64,000 nucleotides of DNA from Glebionis coronaria. Its lineage: Eukaryota; Streptophyta; Magnoliopsida; Asterales; Asteraceae. Below are positions 1 to 10,830 of this stretch, one piece after another (within the stretch, counting starts at the first letter, position 1; each line of letters opens with the position of its first letter). Under the pieces are notes generated by a model that was not told the origin of the DNA, ran no database searches, and worked only from the letters and a program-made list of their open reading frames with translations. The stretch lies in NCBI GenBank assembly GCA_025667525.1, contig CM046878.1, positions 512,624,274-512,688,273 on the forward strand, read 5' to 3'. The position numbers were made by a program, and so were the translations under genes.

Positions 1-2
1 GA

Positions 3-755
3 CAGTCGGAGCGAACGATTCAAACATTGGAAGACATGTTGAGGTCATGTGCGTTGGAATGGACGGGTGATTGGGACGATTATATCTGTTTGGTGGAGTT
101 TGCACACAACAACAGTTGGCACGCAAGTATCAAGTGTGCTCCTTTCGAGATGTTGTATAACAGAAAGTGTCGCGCCCCAATCTGTTGGGATCAGGTTGGC
201 GAGCGAACACTTGAAGGACCAGAAATCATATATATGACCAACGAAAGGATCACAGTAGCTAAGCAGAAACTTCAGGAAGCACGGTCACGTCAGAAGAGTT
301 ACGCCGATAAGCATCGTAGGGACATACATTTTAACGTAGGAGATCACGTCTTCCTTAAGGTTTCACCAACACGTGGTGTTAGACGCTTCGGGATTAAAGG
401 GAATCTTAGTCCTCGTTTCATCGGACCGTTTGATATCATTGAACGAGTCGGTGATGTATCTTACCGGTTAGCGTTACCTCCGCAGCTTTTACATGTACAC
501 AATGTGTTTCATGTGTCCTTACTCAGAGGGTACTAGTATCATCCCCTTCACATGGTTCAGTATCCACTGGAACAGATACGTTAAGATCTCACTTTCATAG
601 AAGAACCCGAACGAGTTCCTGACAGACAAGAACGAGTCATGAGAAGGAAGACGATTCCATTCGTCAAAATCCTTTGGAGGGATCATACCGAGCGGGAAGC
701 CACTTGGGAAACAGAGGAGTCTATCCGGGCTTCTTATCCTCATTTTATATTTTGA
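3..755 (+). pseudogene. Ty3 integrase C-terminal region plus chromodomain, broken
   Basis: The frame is open from the window edge to a TAG at 534-536 and then continues in the same frame to 755 with a second stop (TAA 582-584). The first part is the integrase C-terminal region: the usual 'LEDMLRSC', 'FAHNNSWHASI', 'RQKSYADKHRR' and 'HNVFHVSLLRGY' segments are visible. After the TAG comes a chromodomain-like tail (ERVLDRQERVMRRKTIPFVK, then W...EREATWE), which marks the chromovirus branch of Ty3/gypsy. The family's integrase inserts cDNA and the chromodomain is thought to guide it to chromatin. The same TAG is present in Chr-2 at 25818-25820. Too many stops for a working protein. Confidence 0.88.
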
Positions 756-831
756 ATTCGGGTATGTTCTTCTTTTCCAGTTTACTTTATCTATAATTCG
801 GGGACTAATTATTCTTTTTAGGGGGGAGAGT

Positions 832-2714
832 TGTAAAACCCGCATGCTTTTACCATGAATAGTACTCTTAATATCGTACGTTCTAGATTAAAACTTTCCT
901 TTTATAGCATGATTACGTTCACGTGTTAGAATTTTACGTATTACGTACGTGTTAGAACACGATAAGTATTTATTACGTACGAACACACAGTAATTATTTA
1001 AACAATAATTAATCACGAACATGCGATCATGAAATCATGAACGTAAATTAATCACGAGCTAATATTAATTACGTATATATATATTTATTACGAACACGTA
1101 TAAATATATTAAGTCACGGTTAATATTTAACGAGAACACATAAAACACGAACACGACTAAACACGAACGAACACTAAAATAAATAGACTCGGGAAAAGGT
1201 ACGGGTACCCCATGTGGGGCCCCCTACCCGCGGCTACACCAAAGAGATGGGCCAAGCCCATCTAATTTTTACTAACAAGGGTTAAGGTGAAATCTTTTGG
1301 TCATTTTCACTTTAAAGTAAATTAAACAAAAACCCTAAAAAGACTTTTGCTCCTTCCTTCTTGCTCTCTCTTGGCCGCCGCATATACAAGACACAAAGGG
1401 GGTGTTTGTTTGATTTTTGATCTTGAATTTGGTGCAAGTGTTCGTGTGTGTTCATCCTCGTTTGATCCACGTATTCGGTATACCTTTTTAATCCTTTTTC
1501 TTTTGTTTTGATTTAATAAATTAAATAAGAACATGATGTTTTTAGAAGGCTAATTAAAAACATAAATCAAACATGTAAATGGTTATGGGGTAAATCAAAA
1601 CAGAGGATTTAGGGGTGTTTGTTGTGGCCGGCACCTAAACCGAACCCCAAGGGGGTCTCGGCTTGGCTTATGGACCACCACCGAGACCTCAAGGTCTCGG
1701 TTTGGTGGTGTGGGTCCCACGGCAGCAGCAAACAAGGGGGAACCCCGATGTGGTTCGGGGTATGGAGTTGATTACGGGTCCGGTTCATGGTTTCTAGTCA
1801 CGATCCGGTTCATGGTTTATGTTAAGGTTATGTTTTTAAATAATCATATGTTAAAAATTAAATTAATAAAATATGACATGATTAATTTAATAAAACATGA
1901 CTTAGTTTATAATTTAATTATTAGATCATGGAATTTTAACCTAAGTATTTATATTTTTCTAGACTTTATAATTAATTAATTATTAAAAACCATGGCTATA
2001 ATTAATTAATTAACATGACTTAGGTTATATTATTAATAATTAATAATACATGTTTTAACCTAAGTATTTAACTTTATTTAATTAAAAACATGATATATTT
2101 AATTAAATACTTTTAACCTATAGTTTATTTAATTACATGTAATAATTAATAAACTATACCTTATATCATTATGACTTAGAAAAATAATCAGAAAACACTT
2201 AAGCTTATATACTTAGCTTATTTAACCAGCTTATATCTAATTATGGAAACTTTCTATTTTTAGAAACTTATTTAATTATTGCAGTTTAAGCAGTAGTTCT
2301 ATTTTTGGAAACTCTCTATTTTTGGAAACTTTCTATTTTTGGAAACTTTCTATTTTTGGAAACTTTTTATTTTTGGAAACTTTCTTTTTTGGAAACTTTC
2401 TATTTTTGGAAACTTTCTATTTTTGGTAACTTTCTATTTTTGGAAAGTTTCTATTTTAGGAAACCTGCTATTTTTAGAAAGTTACTTATTATTACACAGT
2501 GAGTATAATAATACATGAAATACAAGAAATACTTAATCAGGATAGACAAAATATAAAATAAACACAGTTTAAGGCTTAAAACAGTAAAACATGACATGAA
2601 CGTATAAAATAAGCTAAGACATGACAAAAAACCAATTACGTATTTAGTAATCAGATAATTATACACGTATGTATTTATGTAGCATTAGTGATACCGAAGT
2701 AGGATTTCTCCTCA
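832..2714 (+). repeat. Chr-1 3' LTR, truncated
   Basis: Starts TGTAAAACC directly after the polypurine tract AGGGGGGAGAG and follows the Chr-2 LTRs base for base with scattered changes until TTTCTCCTCA at 2714. About the last 1 kb of the LTR is missing. It holds no gene; short open stretches recur in all three LTR copies but lack coding character. Confidence 0.9.
2244..2486 (+). repeat. Tandem ~17-bp repeat (TTTTTGGAAACTTTCTA) in the Chr family LTR
   Basis: About ten imperfect copies of a 17-base unit run head to tail, with some interrupted or degenerate units at the edges. The same array is in both Chr-2 LTRs with different unit numbers, so it is a family trait that expands and contracts. 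Function unknown. Confidence 0.85.
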
Positions 2715-3940
2715 CGAATGAGGTGAACGTAATTCTCATTTGAGGAGTGTTGATTAGGTAACTCCTCTAGAATTGGATTTCGGATTATGTGAGTTGGTTC
2801 GTTATTATTAAAAATAAGACGTTCCAACTCATCAAGTTCGGCCTCAAGATTGGTAAAATCTACCTCACTTGTAGGTGGAAGTGGAGGTAAAAGAGCTAGC
2901 TCTCGTTCAATAATTTCATTAATCTCGGGCTCAAAGACGAAATAATCATACTCACCACACGAAGAATTCTTTTTTGGAGAATCAGAAATAACTTGTGGAT
3001 TTTTGAGTATGTGATAAATTTGGGCAAAATCATCCTAATCGTCTTTATCAAAGAAAGTGTCGATGTGAGAACTCACAACCATGGTCTTACAAGTCAAATG
3101 ACTATGATTAGGTGACATTTCAATGACGAGAGGATTGGTGTCTATAACACCTTTAGCCTCAATGGATATTGGGCTAGGTGATGGAGGCACTTCAATGGAT
3201 TTAGAAGTCGATGCCTCAAAGACGTGGTCCTTCGAAGGTGGTGAAGACGAGTCCATATTAGTCATTGTCGTGATGGCACTAACGTCTCCCTTCGGAATTG
3301 TTTGTTCACTTTGTTCTCCGAATACATCCCAAAATGATTTTTCATCCATAAATTTACGAATACGATTTTCAATTAAGTACACATATTCATTATCATTAAA
3401 ATCTTCATCTCTAAAACCGTTACTTTTAATTCTTTCAAAACATGAATCTAGCCTCATTATTTTCGCTAAAGTATGAAATTTGAAATCATTAATTTTTGGA
3501 ACCTCGGTTTTGTCATGATCATTTGAAATTTGGGATCTACTCGCGAAAAAGTCCATTTTATCCTCCCCATAAGTCATAGTTAATTTCCCACCGTGAACGT
3601 CGATTACAGCTCGATCCATCGATAAAAATGTTCGATAAAAAATAATGGGACATTTAGGGTCACACTCGTAATCGGAAATGACAAAGTCCGCGGGAAAAAT
3701 AAACTTTCCAATCTTAACGTAGACATCCTCGGCTATACAAATTGGTTTGAGTGGTGTACAATTTGCAAGCTCGAGTGTCATGTTCGTGGGGATAATATTA
3801 GGCAATCTCATCAATTTCCAAAGAGAATGAGGCATGAGATTGATGCTAGCACCTAAATGGGCAAGTGCTATACATCCCTCAATCTCGGGAAAATCACAAG
3901 GTAAAAGAAATTGGCCCGGATCTTCTTTCTTTCTCGGCAT
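2715..3940 (-). pseudogene. Ath-1 aspartic protease and following linker, broken
   Basis: The frame runs from 3940 to a TAG at 3035-3037 and then stays open to 2715. The first ~110 residues match the Ty3 protease region of Athila/Tat elements: 'LPCDFPEIEGC', then 'ALAHLGASINLMPHSLWK', then 'MTLELANCTPL' and 'FPADFVISDYE'. The family has ALADLGAS here, so the catalytic aspartate is a histidine (D to H) and the enzyme would be dead. The later FGRPFL-like segment is also altered. The rest is an acidic linker that normally leads to reverse transcriptase, which is absent. Upstream of 3940 the family sequence ('LEETCASILLKKLK') is in another frame, so there is a frameshift near 3945. Confidence 0.82.
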
Positions 3941-4012
3941 ATGCCTTTAAGCTTTTTAAGAAGAATCGAAGCACAAGTTTCTTCAAGGGTCACTTTAGTT
4001 AAGTCTATGAAA

Positions 4013-4017
4013 CTCTC
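4013..4017. repeat. Target-site duplication CTCTC, left copy (Cop-1)
   Basis: CTCTC directly before the Cop-1 5' LTR is repeated directly after the 3' LTR at 14043-14047. The two flanks read on into each other as Ath-1 sequence. Confidence 0.93.
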
Positions 4018-4320
4018 TGTTGGAAATACATTTTTACGTATTTAGAAAGGATCGGTCACTCCAACAATATAAACGTAGATTGGGCTCGTGATCTAATATG
4101 TACACAATATAGCCCATCAAACCCATATGTAGGGTGGGCTATATATACCCCCTCCTAGCATGTTAGGAGGGGTTGGTCATTTAGTAGTTCACTTATTCAT
4201 TTCATCTTTCTCTCCATTCTCTCCTTTCTCTCTCTAACTTTCCCTCTCTAGTTCTTCATCTTCCTCCCTTCTTTAGATCATTCAAACACTTGTACAATCC
4301 TAAGAAACTAAGGAACTACA
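4018..4320 (+). repeat. Cop-1 5' LTR
   Basis: TG...CA ends, 303 bp. A TATA box (TATATATA, 4140-4147) lies about 120 bp in and is followed by a hairpin (CCCTCCTAGCATGTTAGGAGGGG). A pyrimidine-rich stretch near 4200-4270 is typical of a transcribed leader. Confidence 0.93.
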
Positions 4321-4322
4321 AT

Positions 4323-4335
4323 TGGTATCAAGAGC
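4323..4335 (+). promoter_or_regulatory. Cop-1 primer binding site (tRNA-iMet type)
   Basis: TGGTATCAAGAGC two bases after the LTR matches the plant initiator-methionine site TGGTATCAGAGC with one extra A. Confidence 0.85.
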
Positions 4336-6657
4336 TATGGTTGAATCTTTGGATTTGCGTGTTTTTTTATCTATTGATTTGGTGGTAAAATTTTTCTTCT
4401 TTCATAATTTTTTTCTCGTCTATCTTTTACTTTCAGTTTAAGTGTTATGGCAAAATGGTTTTTATATTATAAATTTTTTTCTTTATAGTAGTTTATCAAC
4501 TTTTGTCTCAACACGAAACCAATCTTGATATTGTCTCAAATTTTATAGTTTATCTATTTTATAATTGGTTTCATGGTCTTGATATTGTCTTGTTTTATGA
4601 TTGGTTTCTGTGTATCAATTTTTTATATTAAGATAAACTTTTGGCCTCTGTGTATCAGTTTTATCATCTTTATCAAATTTTTGTCTCTGTGTATATTTTT
4701 TGATATTACGATATGTCATTTTTGTCATTATACACATTTCGATCGGAATATTGCGATCGCAAAAACCTTAGGGTTTCTACATTGCGATCGAATATTCCGA
4801 TAGCCATATTGCAATCTACTATTACGATCACATATTGCGATCTAATACTACGATCACAAATTGCGATCTAATATTACGATCGTATCTTGCGATCTAAAGT
4901 TACGATCAGATATTGCGATGGAAAAGTTTGAATAATCCGATGGAAAAGTTTGATATTGCGATGGAACAGACTAAATATTGCGATGACTTGACTCTTATTG
5001 CGATCAATATTGCGATGACTGTTATCGTTATTGCGATGACTTTAGTTACTGTTTAGTTTGACTCGTTCTATAATGCGATATAACCAAGTCTCGTCCTTTA
5101 CAAAAACTAAACAGGATCTACAAACAACACAAGACTCGGACTCACTCATACAACTCGACTCAACCAAAACCACACCTTCGACACGAACTGTCCACCCTCG
5201 ACTCAACTTAACAACATAACTAGCACCTTGACTCACTCATACAACTCAAGACGCAACACCTAGACTCAACATCGACCCAGCCTTGAACACCCTCGAACAT
5301 ATAACCAACTACCTCGACACACACGTATCGACTCAAACATACCCAACGCCAACACCAACATACCCGACACTAACACCAACAAACTCGACTCCAACACCAC
5401 ACCTACGATCGACATCAAACCCAAACTTTTTTTCTCCACAAAAAAATCCACATCTAAAATACCATCTAGACTCAAACCTAATCAAAAAAAATCTCAGATT
5501 CATTTCGATTTAGACATGCATGCCAAGATCTATGAAGATCTAACACGAAATAAAACACCATCACAGGTCTTTCGAGCTTAATCAATAAACCATTGTCGAT
5601 CGTGACTCAAAAACCTAAACCGTAACATAAACACAAACGTGACTTAAATACCTACCTGAGACCTTTCTGAAAAAAGATCTTGAAGCTATATACTCAGAGA
5701 TCTTGAAACTATATTCGTTCATCGAATATAATTTGAGGCTTGCCCATTTATGAATTGTTTATAGGTTGAGGTTTATTCGTGTGTGGTTGTTTCAAAAGTG
5801 GGTAATCTGATTACGAATGATATGATGAGATTGGTTTTGAGGAGATGCGTTTTGATTAATTTGTTATGAGATTAGGATGAGATTTGATATATGATCTGGT
5901 TTGAGAAGTGGATTTAGAGATGATAGATATGAGACTGATTATTTATTTTGATTTTTTTTGTTTGTCTGCGATGGAGGTTTTTAGGTGAGAGAGGGGCGGG
6001 ACAATCCCAAGATTTAGGTTTAGGGTTATATGTGAGAAAATTTAGGGTTGGGTCTGTTTATACTCACAATGTTGACTGCCCCGTGTTTTTGGCCATATTG
6101 AGATTTTTGGGCCACGTTAACTTATCTATCTATACACGTTTTAGAAATATTTTACAATTAAAAGTTCTAAACGTTTTAAATTTATTGAACGTTTTGGCAA
6201 AGTTATTCACGTGTTTTGGAAAATTCATTGTGCTCGGATGGAGTGAATTTTAACGGGTCAAGTTTTATGGTATGTTTTGGACATAAATTGTCGGGTCGAT
6301 CATTATATTAACTGAAGGTATTTAGTGGGTCAATTAATTTTTTGCAAGTGAATTTGGGATGACCGACTAAATATCTGAATGTTGCAAAATTAATCTGTTT
6401 GGATTAATTAGTTTACGAGCTTTATTTTTGGAGTGAGTCGTGTTTGAATTGGACTTCAGTTTGTTTTATCAACGTTTGAGCCGACAAAAATTATTGAGCC
6501 GAGAAAAGAGTTATATCACCAAACGAGGATTTTTAAGAGTTATTTATGGATCTTTCGTTGGTTTTGTCATATCCTGTGAATTTCGATTTCTAAGTTTCTT
6601 CAGGAGCTGTAAATAACAAAATCAACCACGACAACATTTATCTTTCATCAAAATTCA
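4336..6657 (+). other. Cop-1 long leader, no gene recognised
   Basis: These 2.3 kb hold no credible reading frame. Four stretches differ in base composition: T-rich (4340-4740), the TTGCGATC array (4741-5045), an A/C-rich stretch with many CTCGACTCAAC-like words (5046-5560), and a T/G-rich stretch (5700-6650). The last has two telobox motifs (AACCCTAAA on the minus strand, 6019-6027 and 6041-6049) and a TGGGCC site (6108-6113), which is the make-up of a plant gene promoter reading leftwards. A captured host fragment is possible but unproven. Confidence 0.5.
4741..5045 (+). repeat. Array of ATTGCGATC-type motifs in the Cop-1 leader
   Basis: About eleven TTGCGAT cores and four TACGATC cores lie at 10-30-base spacing in 300 bases; in the first half the two kinds alternate, and further right TTGCGATG predominates. 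Each core is embedded in AT-rich sequence. Spacing is irregular, so this is a motif array and not a simple tandem repeat. It lies downstream of the TATA box, so it would be transcribed. Confidence 0.8.
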
Positions 6658-8891
6658 ATGGAATCATTGAATTCGGCATTTCACGAGGGAGAACTGCAAC
6701 ACATGCAACTCAAAGAGATCAAATTGCGTCAAAAAACATTAGAAATCTTTCACGAGCTCAAGACACACCTTGCAATTCTCTATGCGCACAACATGACTGA
6801 ACTTCCAGCCTTAGTTCAAATGTTCTTTGGCAAAGTGGATAATTACAAAGAGAAGATTTTCAACAATTTGGATGAGTTACAGTTGCAATTTGTAAGAGAG
6901 ACTCTTCATGAGGTTAAAGCGAAGATATGTCTAGAAATCCTTCGCACACAGTTTAAGGAATTCTTTGCCTCAACAATGGAACCTCCTTTTGACTATTCGA
7001 CTCCAATCCTTCACCATATTTTCAACTTGCATACGTGTTGCCAGACTGAAACCTTTAGAAGTGGTTTACTCAATCACATCAATATACTTGAGAAGTGTAT
7101 TGAGGTCAGGTTAGTTAATTACAACGAGATACGGTTGAAAAAGGGTCAGATTCAAAGAATCAAAGATTCGTCTAAATCATTGCATGCAGTAATACCTCAT
7201 GAACATGAAAGAGAGACACACTTCAAGTTGTCGTCAAAAGATGATCAGATCTGCCGGGTGCAAGAAATAGGTGACAATTTGGTCGTCACTGGAAGCAATG
7301 GCAAGGAATCAAGAGGAAAGCATGAAACGAGCAGCAAGTCACAAGCACCAACTGTTCAGGTGCCAAGTTTCAACAATATACAGCATGTTGAGCATTCTGA
7401 ACCTAATTATGCCAAACATGGGATGGAAAAGAGTGATAGCAATACCACTTCTGATTCATCTGATGTGAGTCATAATGAGGGAGAAAGTGTTCAAAATGAT
7501 AAACATCATGAAAAGTGCTTTATGACTGCTTCTTTAAATAATTCTGATTCTATGTTTAAAGAGCTCGAAACGATCATAGCTCAACAATCAAAAGATCTTG
7601 AGGATGCCAAACTTGAATTTCGAAGAAAACAAACAAATTTGAAACATATTTTGAAAAACTTGAAAAGTCAAACGTTGTTCTTGAACGAAAATTGGATCAA
7701 AAAGTTCTAGATTCTAAAGCTGAAAAGGATAATCTTTTGAAACAAATTAAGTTGCTAGAATCTAAGTTGGCATCCCAAGATGAATTGCTCAAAGAGAATG
7801 AGACTTTAAAGGCTCAAGTACAGGAAAAGGTATTTTCTATACCTGCGTTGAAAAACGAACTGAGGAAAACTAAAGGAACTAGTATGGACACTAAGCTTGA
7901 AAAACCATCAATCTTGGGGAAACCGCCTACAAATCAGTCCATAAAACGACCGACTGCATTTAGATCCGAGCCACCACAATCCTCGAGACCGCGGTTTGCC
8001 TCCCAAGTTGATATGGTCCATCTTTCTAGACCAGTTACTCCACCAACTAGGGCCAATGTGACTAAAACAGCTTTTGCAAGACCTAATCACATGATTTCAT
8101 CTAGTCTCCCTAGACATAGTCCAAAGAATACGTCTCGAACTAGTTCAAATGATGTTCGCCATAAATTTGGTCTAAAGGAAGCTATTCAAAAGACACAAGT
8201 AAGAGATAGGAATTTTAAACCTAATCAGATGCCTTCTAGATTACCCAACACTGCTAACCATAGCATGTCATATCCTAGGAGCATCAATCAATCATCTAGG
8301 AATTCTAGATCTTACTCGGACATTAAATATGCTACTTGTAAAACATGTAAGAAATGTGTCTTTAAATTCAATCATGATTCTTGTGTCAAGAAATTACTTA
8401 GTGAGGTGAACTCCCGTGCTAGACTTAAATCCCAGTGGGTAGCTAAAATCAAACCCATTGGTAAAATGTGGCGCCCCACTGGTAGAACTTTCACTCTTGT
8501 AGGAAACGAGCGCCCTTTAACCAGGATAGTCTCCTATTCTACTAAGACTACTAGGGAGGAAATTGAAAAGGATGATACATCACTTAAGCCTGAACTTAAG
8601 GTTTTCTATAAAAGGAAACGTTTGCCAGCTAAGACAAGTGAATCATCTCCTCAGGTCACCTCTGGCACAAGAAAAGAAAACTATGAATCCCCGCATGGTT
8701 CTTAGATAGATATCGCTAACCCACATAAAAGCATACAAACTCCTAATGAGGATGTAGGTACCGAAGTCCACGTTAAACAAGAACACAACGGTCCAATCTT
8801 TGTATACCGTACAACTAAGGACACTCTCAGAGTTTGGTTGCTGAAGAAGTTGATATCTAAGAAACAAGTGTCTCAAGGGATATACAATTAA
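6658..8891 (+). pseudogene. Cop-1 coiled-coil protein with CxxCxKC...HDxC domain, broken
   Basis: One frame of about 740 codons, broken by a single frameshift near 7670-7690 and one TAG (8703-8705); after the TAG it stays open to TAA 8889-8891. The N-terminal ~210 residues are helical and not recognised. Residues ~290-400 are a coiled coil (KLESKLASQDELLKENETLK). Then comes a basic, Ser/Pro-rich part with SILGKPP and RFASQVDMVH, a Cys/His cluster CKTCKKCVFKFNHDSC (8336-8385), and a C-terminal LRVWLLKKLISKKQ block. Such blocks occur in copia-derived proteins annotated in Asteraceae (remembered, not searched), and Cop-2 has the same cluster at the end of its gag. ATG 6658 is preceded by CAAAATTCA and fits the start of similarity. 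Capsid and enzymes are absent. Confidence 0.75.
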
Positions 8892-10830
8892 GCTCGTGTA
8901 TATGGCTCCTCGTTAATTGACAGGCGATGACCCGGATTTCAAAGAAAGGAAAGTTTATCTATGCAACGATAACTTACCCTCAAAACGAGAAATTAATTTT
9001 TCTCGGACACGAGCTTATATTAAAACTATTCAAAAGTTTTAAGCTCGTGTATATGGCTCCCAGTCATATTGCAGTCTGTGAACCGAACTTCAAAGAAAGG
9101 GAAGTTTATCTCGTCAATGGTAACTTACCCTCAAAACGAGAAATTAAACTTTCTCGGACACGAGCTTACATTGAAACTATGCAAAGGGTTTTAAGCTCGT
9201 GTACAATGGTTCATAGTCAAATCACAGTCTGTGACCCGAACTTCAAAGAAAGGGAAGTTTATCTCGTCAACGATAACTTACCCTCAAAACGAGAAATTAA
9301 ACTTTCTCGGACACGAGCTTACATTAAAACTATTCAAAGGTTTTTAAGCTCGTGTACAATGGTTCATAGTCAAATCACAGTTTGTGACCCGAACTTCAGA
9401 GAAAGGGAAGTTTATCTCGTCAACGATAACTTACCCTCAAAACGAGAAATTAAATTTTCTCGAACACGAGCTATTATTAAAACTATTCTAAAGGTTTTAA
9501 GCTCGTGTATATGGCTCACAGTCAAATCACAGTCTGTGACCCGTTCATCAAAGAAAGGAAAGTTTATCACCGATGATAAACCTATCCTCACTAACGAGAA
9601 ATTATTTTTTTCTCGGACACGAGCTTACACTAAAACCATTCAAAGTTTTTTAAGCTCATGTAAAAGGATCATCGTTAAATGTCAGACGATGACCCGATCT
9701 TCACATAAAGGAAAGTTTATCGCCGATGATAAACTTATCCTCACAAACGAGAAATTAAATTTTCTCTGACACGAGCTTACATTAAAACTATTCCAAGGTT
9801 TTAAGCTCGTGTATATGGTTCATTGTTAAGTGTCAAACAATGACCCGAAATTCAATTAAAGGGAAGTTTATCTTGTTAACGATAACTTACCCTCATAACG
9901 AGAAATTAATTTTTCTCGGGCATGAGCTTATGATTAAAATCATTCGAAGTTTTTAAGCTCATGCACAACGGCTTGCAGTCACATGACAGATTGTAACCCG
10001 CGCTTTAAAGAAAGAAAAGTTTATCGCCGTTGATAAACTTAACCTCATTAACGAGAAATTAAATTTTCTCGGACACGAGCTATCATTGAAACTATTCAAA
10101 GGTTTTAAGCTCGTATAAGATGGCGTATAATCACATTTCAGATTATGCCCCAGACTTCAAAGAAAGAAAAGTTTATCGTCGATGATAAACATCCTCACAA
10201 CGAGAAATTCATTTTTCTCGGGCATGAGCTTATATTAAAACATTCAAAGTTTTTAAGCTCATGCACAATGGCGTATAATTATATTTTAGATTATGACCTG
10301 GACCTCGAAGAAAGGAAAGTTTATCGCCGATGTTGAACGTATCCTTACAACGAGAAATTAATTTTTCTCGGGCATGAGCTAATATTAAAAACATTCGAGG
10401 TTTTTAAGCTCATGCACAATGACTTACAGTTAAATATCAGACTGTAACTCGGACTTCCATTTTAGGAAAGCTTATCTTTAATGATAACTTATCCTCGTAA
10501 CGGTAAATTAATTTTTCTCGGTCATGAGCTTGTATTAAAACATTCCAAGTTTTAAGCTCATAAAAGAAAGTGTATCTTTTAAATAAGAGAACTTTTCTTC
10601 ATAACGAGAAATTCACCTTTCTCGGTCATGAGCTTTACGTTAAAATACTAAAAAGATTTTCAAGCCCATGAAAACGAATTCTAAGTAAATGTCAACTTAG
10701 AACTCGTTCTTCAGTTAAAAGGAAAGTTTATCTCCGATGATAAACTTATCTTAACAACGGGAAGTTTACAACTTCTCGGACTTTACCTCGTTTTGTAAGA
10801 TACTCAACATCTTAAGCTCAAGTAATTGGT
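8889..10830 (+). repeat. ~152-bp tandem array of multi-stem-loop units
   Basis: The array starts at the stop codon of the Cop-1 frame. The marker TTTAAGCTCRTG recurs at about 8889, 9041, 9193, 9346, 9499, 9652, 9803, 9955, 10107, 10255, 10406, 10554, 10662 and 10813: spacing 148-153 except one short unit of 108. Each unit contains in order a stem-loop around an ATGTCA-like loop, GACCCG, AAAGAAAGGAAAGTTTATC, a palindrome GTTTATC...GATAAAC in several units, CGAGAAA...TTTCTCG, and CACGAGCTT...AAGCTCGTG. Units 2-5 are 153 bp, a multiple of three, so a 280-codon frame (8927-9769) with a 51-residue repeat is open by chance. One related unit occurs in Cop-2 at about 29865-30010 (minus strand). Confidence 0.92.

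Larger units (their letters stand above)
1..2714 (+). mobile_element. Chr-1: 3' fragment of a Ty3/gypsy chromovirus
   Basis: This is the 3' end of an element of the same family as Chr-2 further right: positions 1-831 match about 25286-26116 and 832-2714 match the first ~1.9 kb of its LTR, with only a few percent difference by eye. It holds the integrase C-terminal part, a chromodomain, a polypurine tract (820-831) and an LTR that stops abruptly at 2714. The 5' part of the element lies outside the window. The right edge is not a TG...CA end and has no target duplication, so it is a truncation against Ath-1 and not an insertion boundary. Confidence 0.9.

Noticed and set aside
1322..1534. 70-codon minus-strand frame, repeated at 18326-18538 and 26607-26819
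   Set aside because: Three copies only because the LTR is present three times; basic, low-complexity and antisense to the LTR leader.
2305..2502. Frame coding for repeated FLFLETFYFWKLS
   Set aside because: Translation of the 17-bp tandem array; not a protein.
5283..5513. 76-codon Thr/Pro-rich frame in the Cop-1 leader
   Set aside because: Low-complexity A/C-rich DNA without any domain or matching start context.
8927..9769. 280-codon frame with a 51-residue tandem repeat
   Set aside because: It is open only because units 2-5 are exactly 153 bp; other units are 148-152 bp and break it, and the stem-loop conservation explains the sequence better than coding does.
8889..10830. CRISPR-like reading of the regular repeats
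   Set aside because: The units adjoin each other without unique spacers and lie within a plant retrotransposon.
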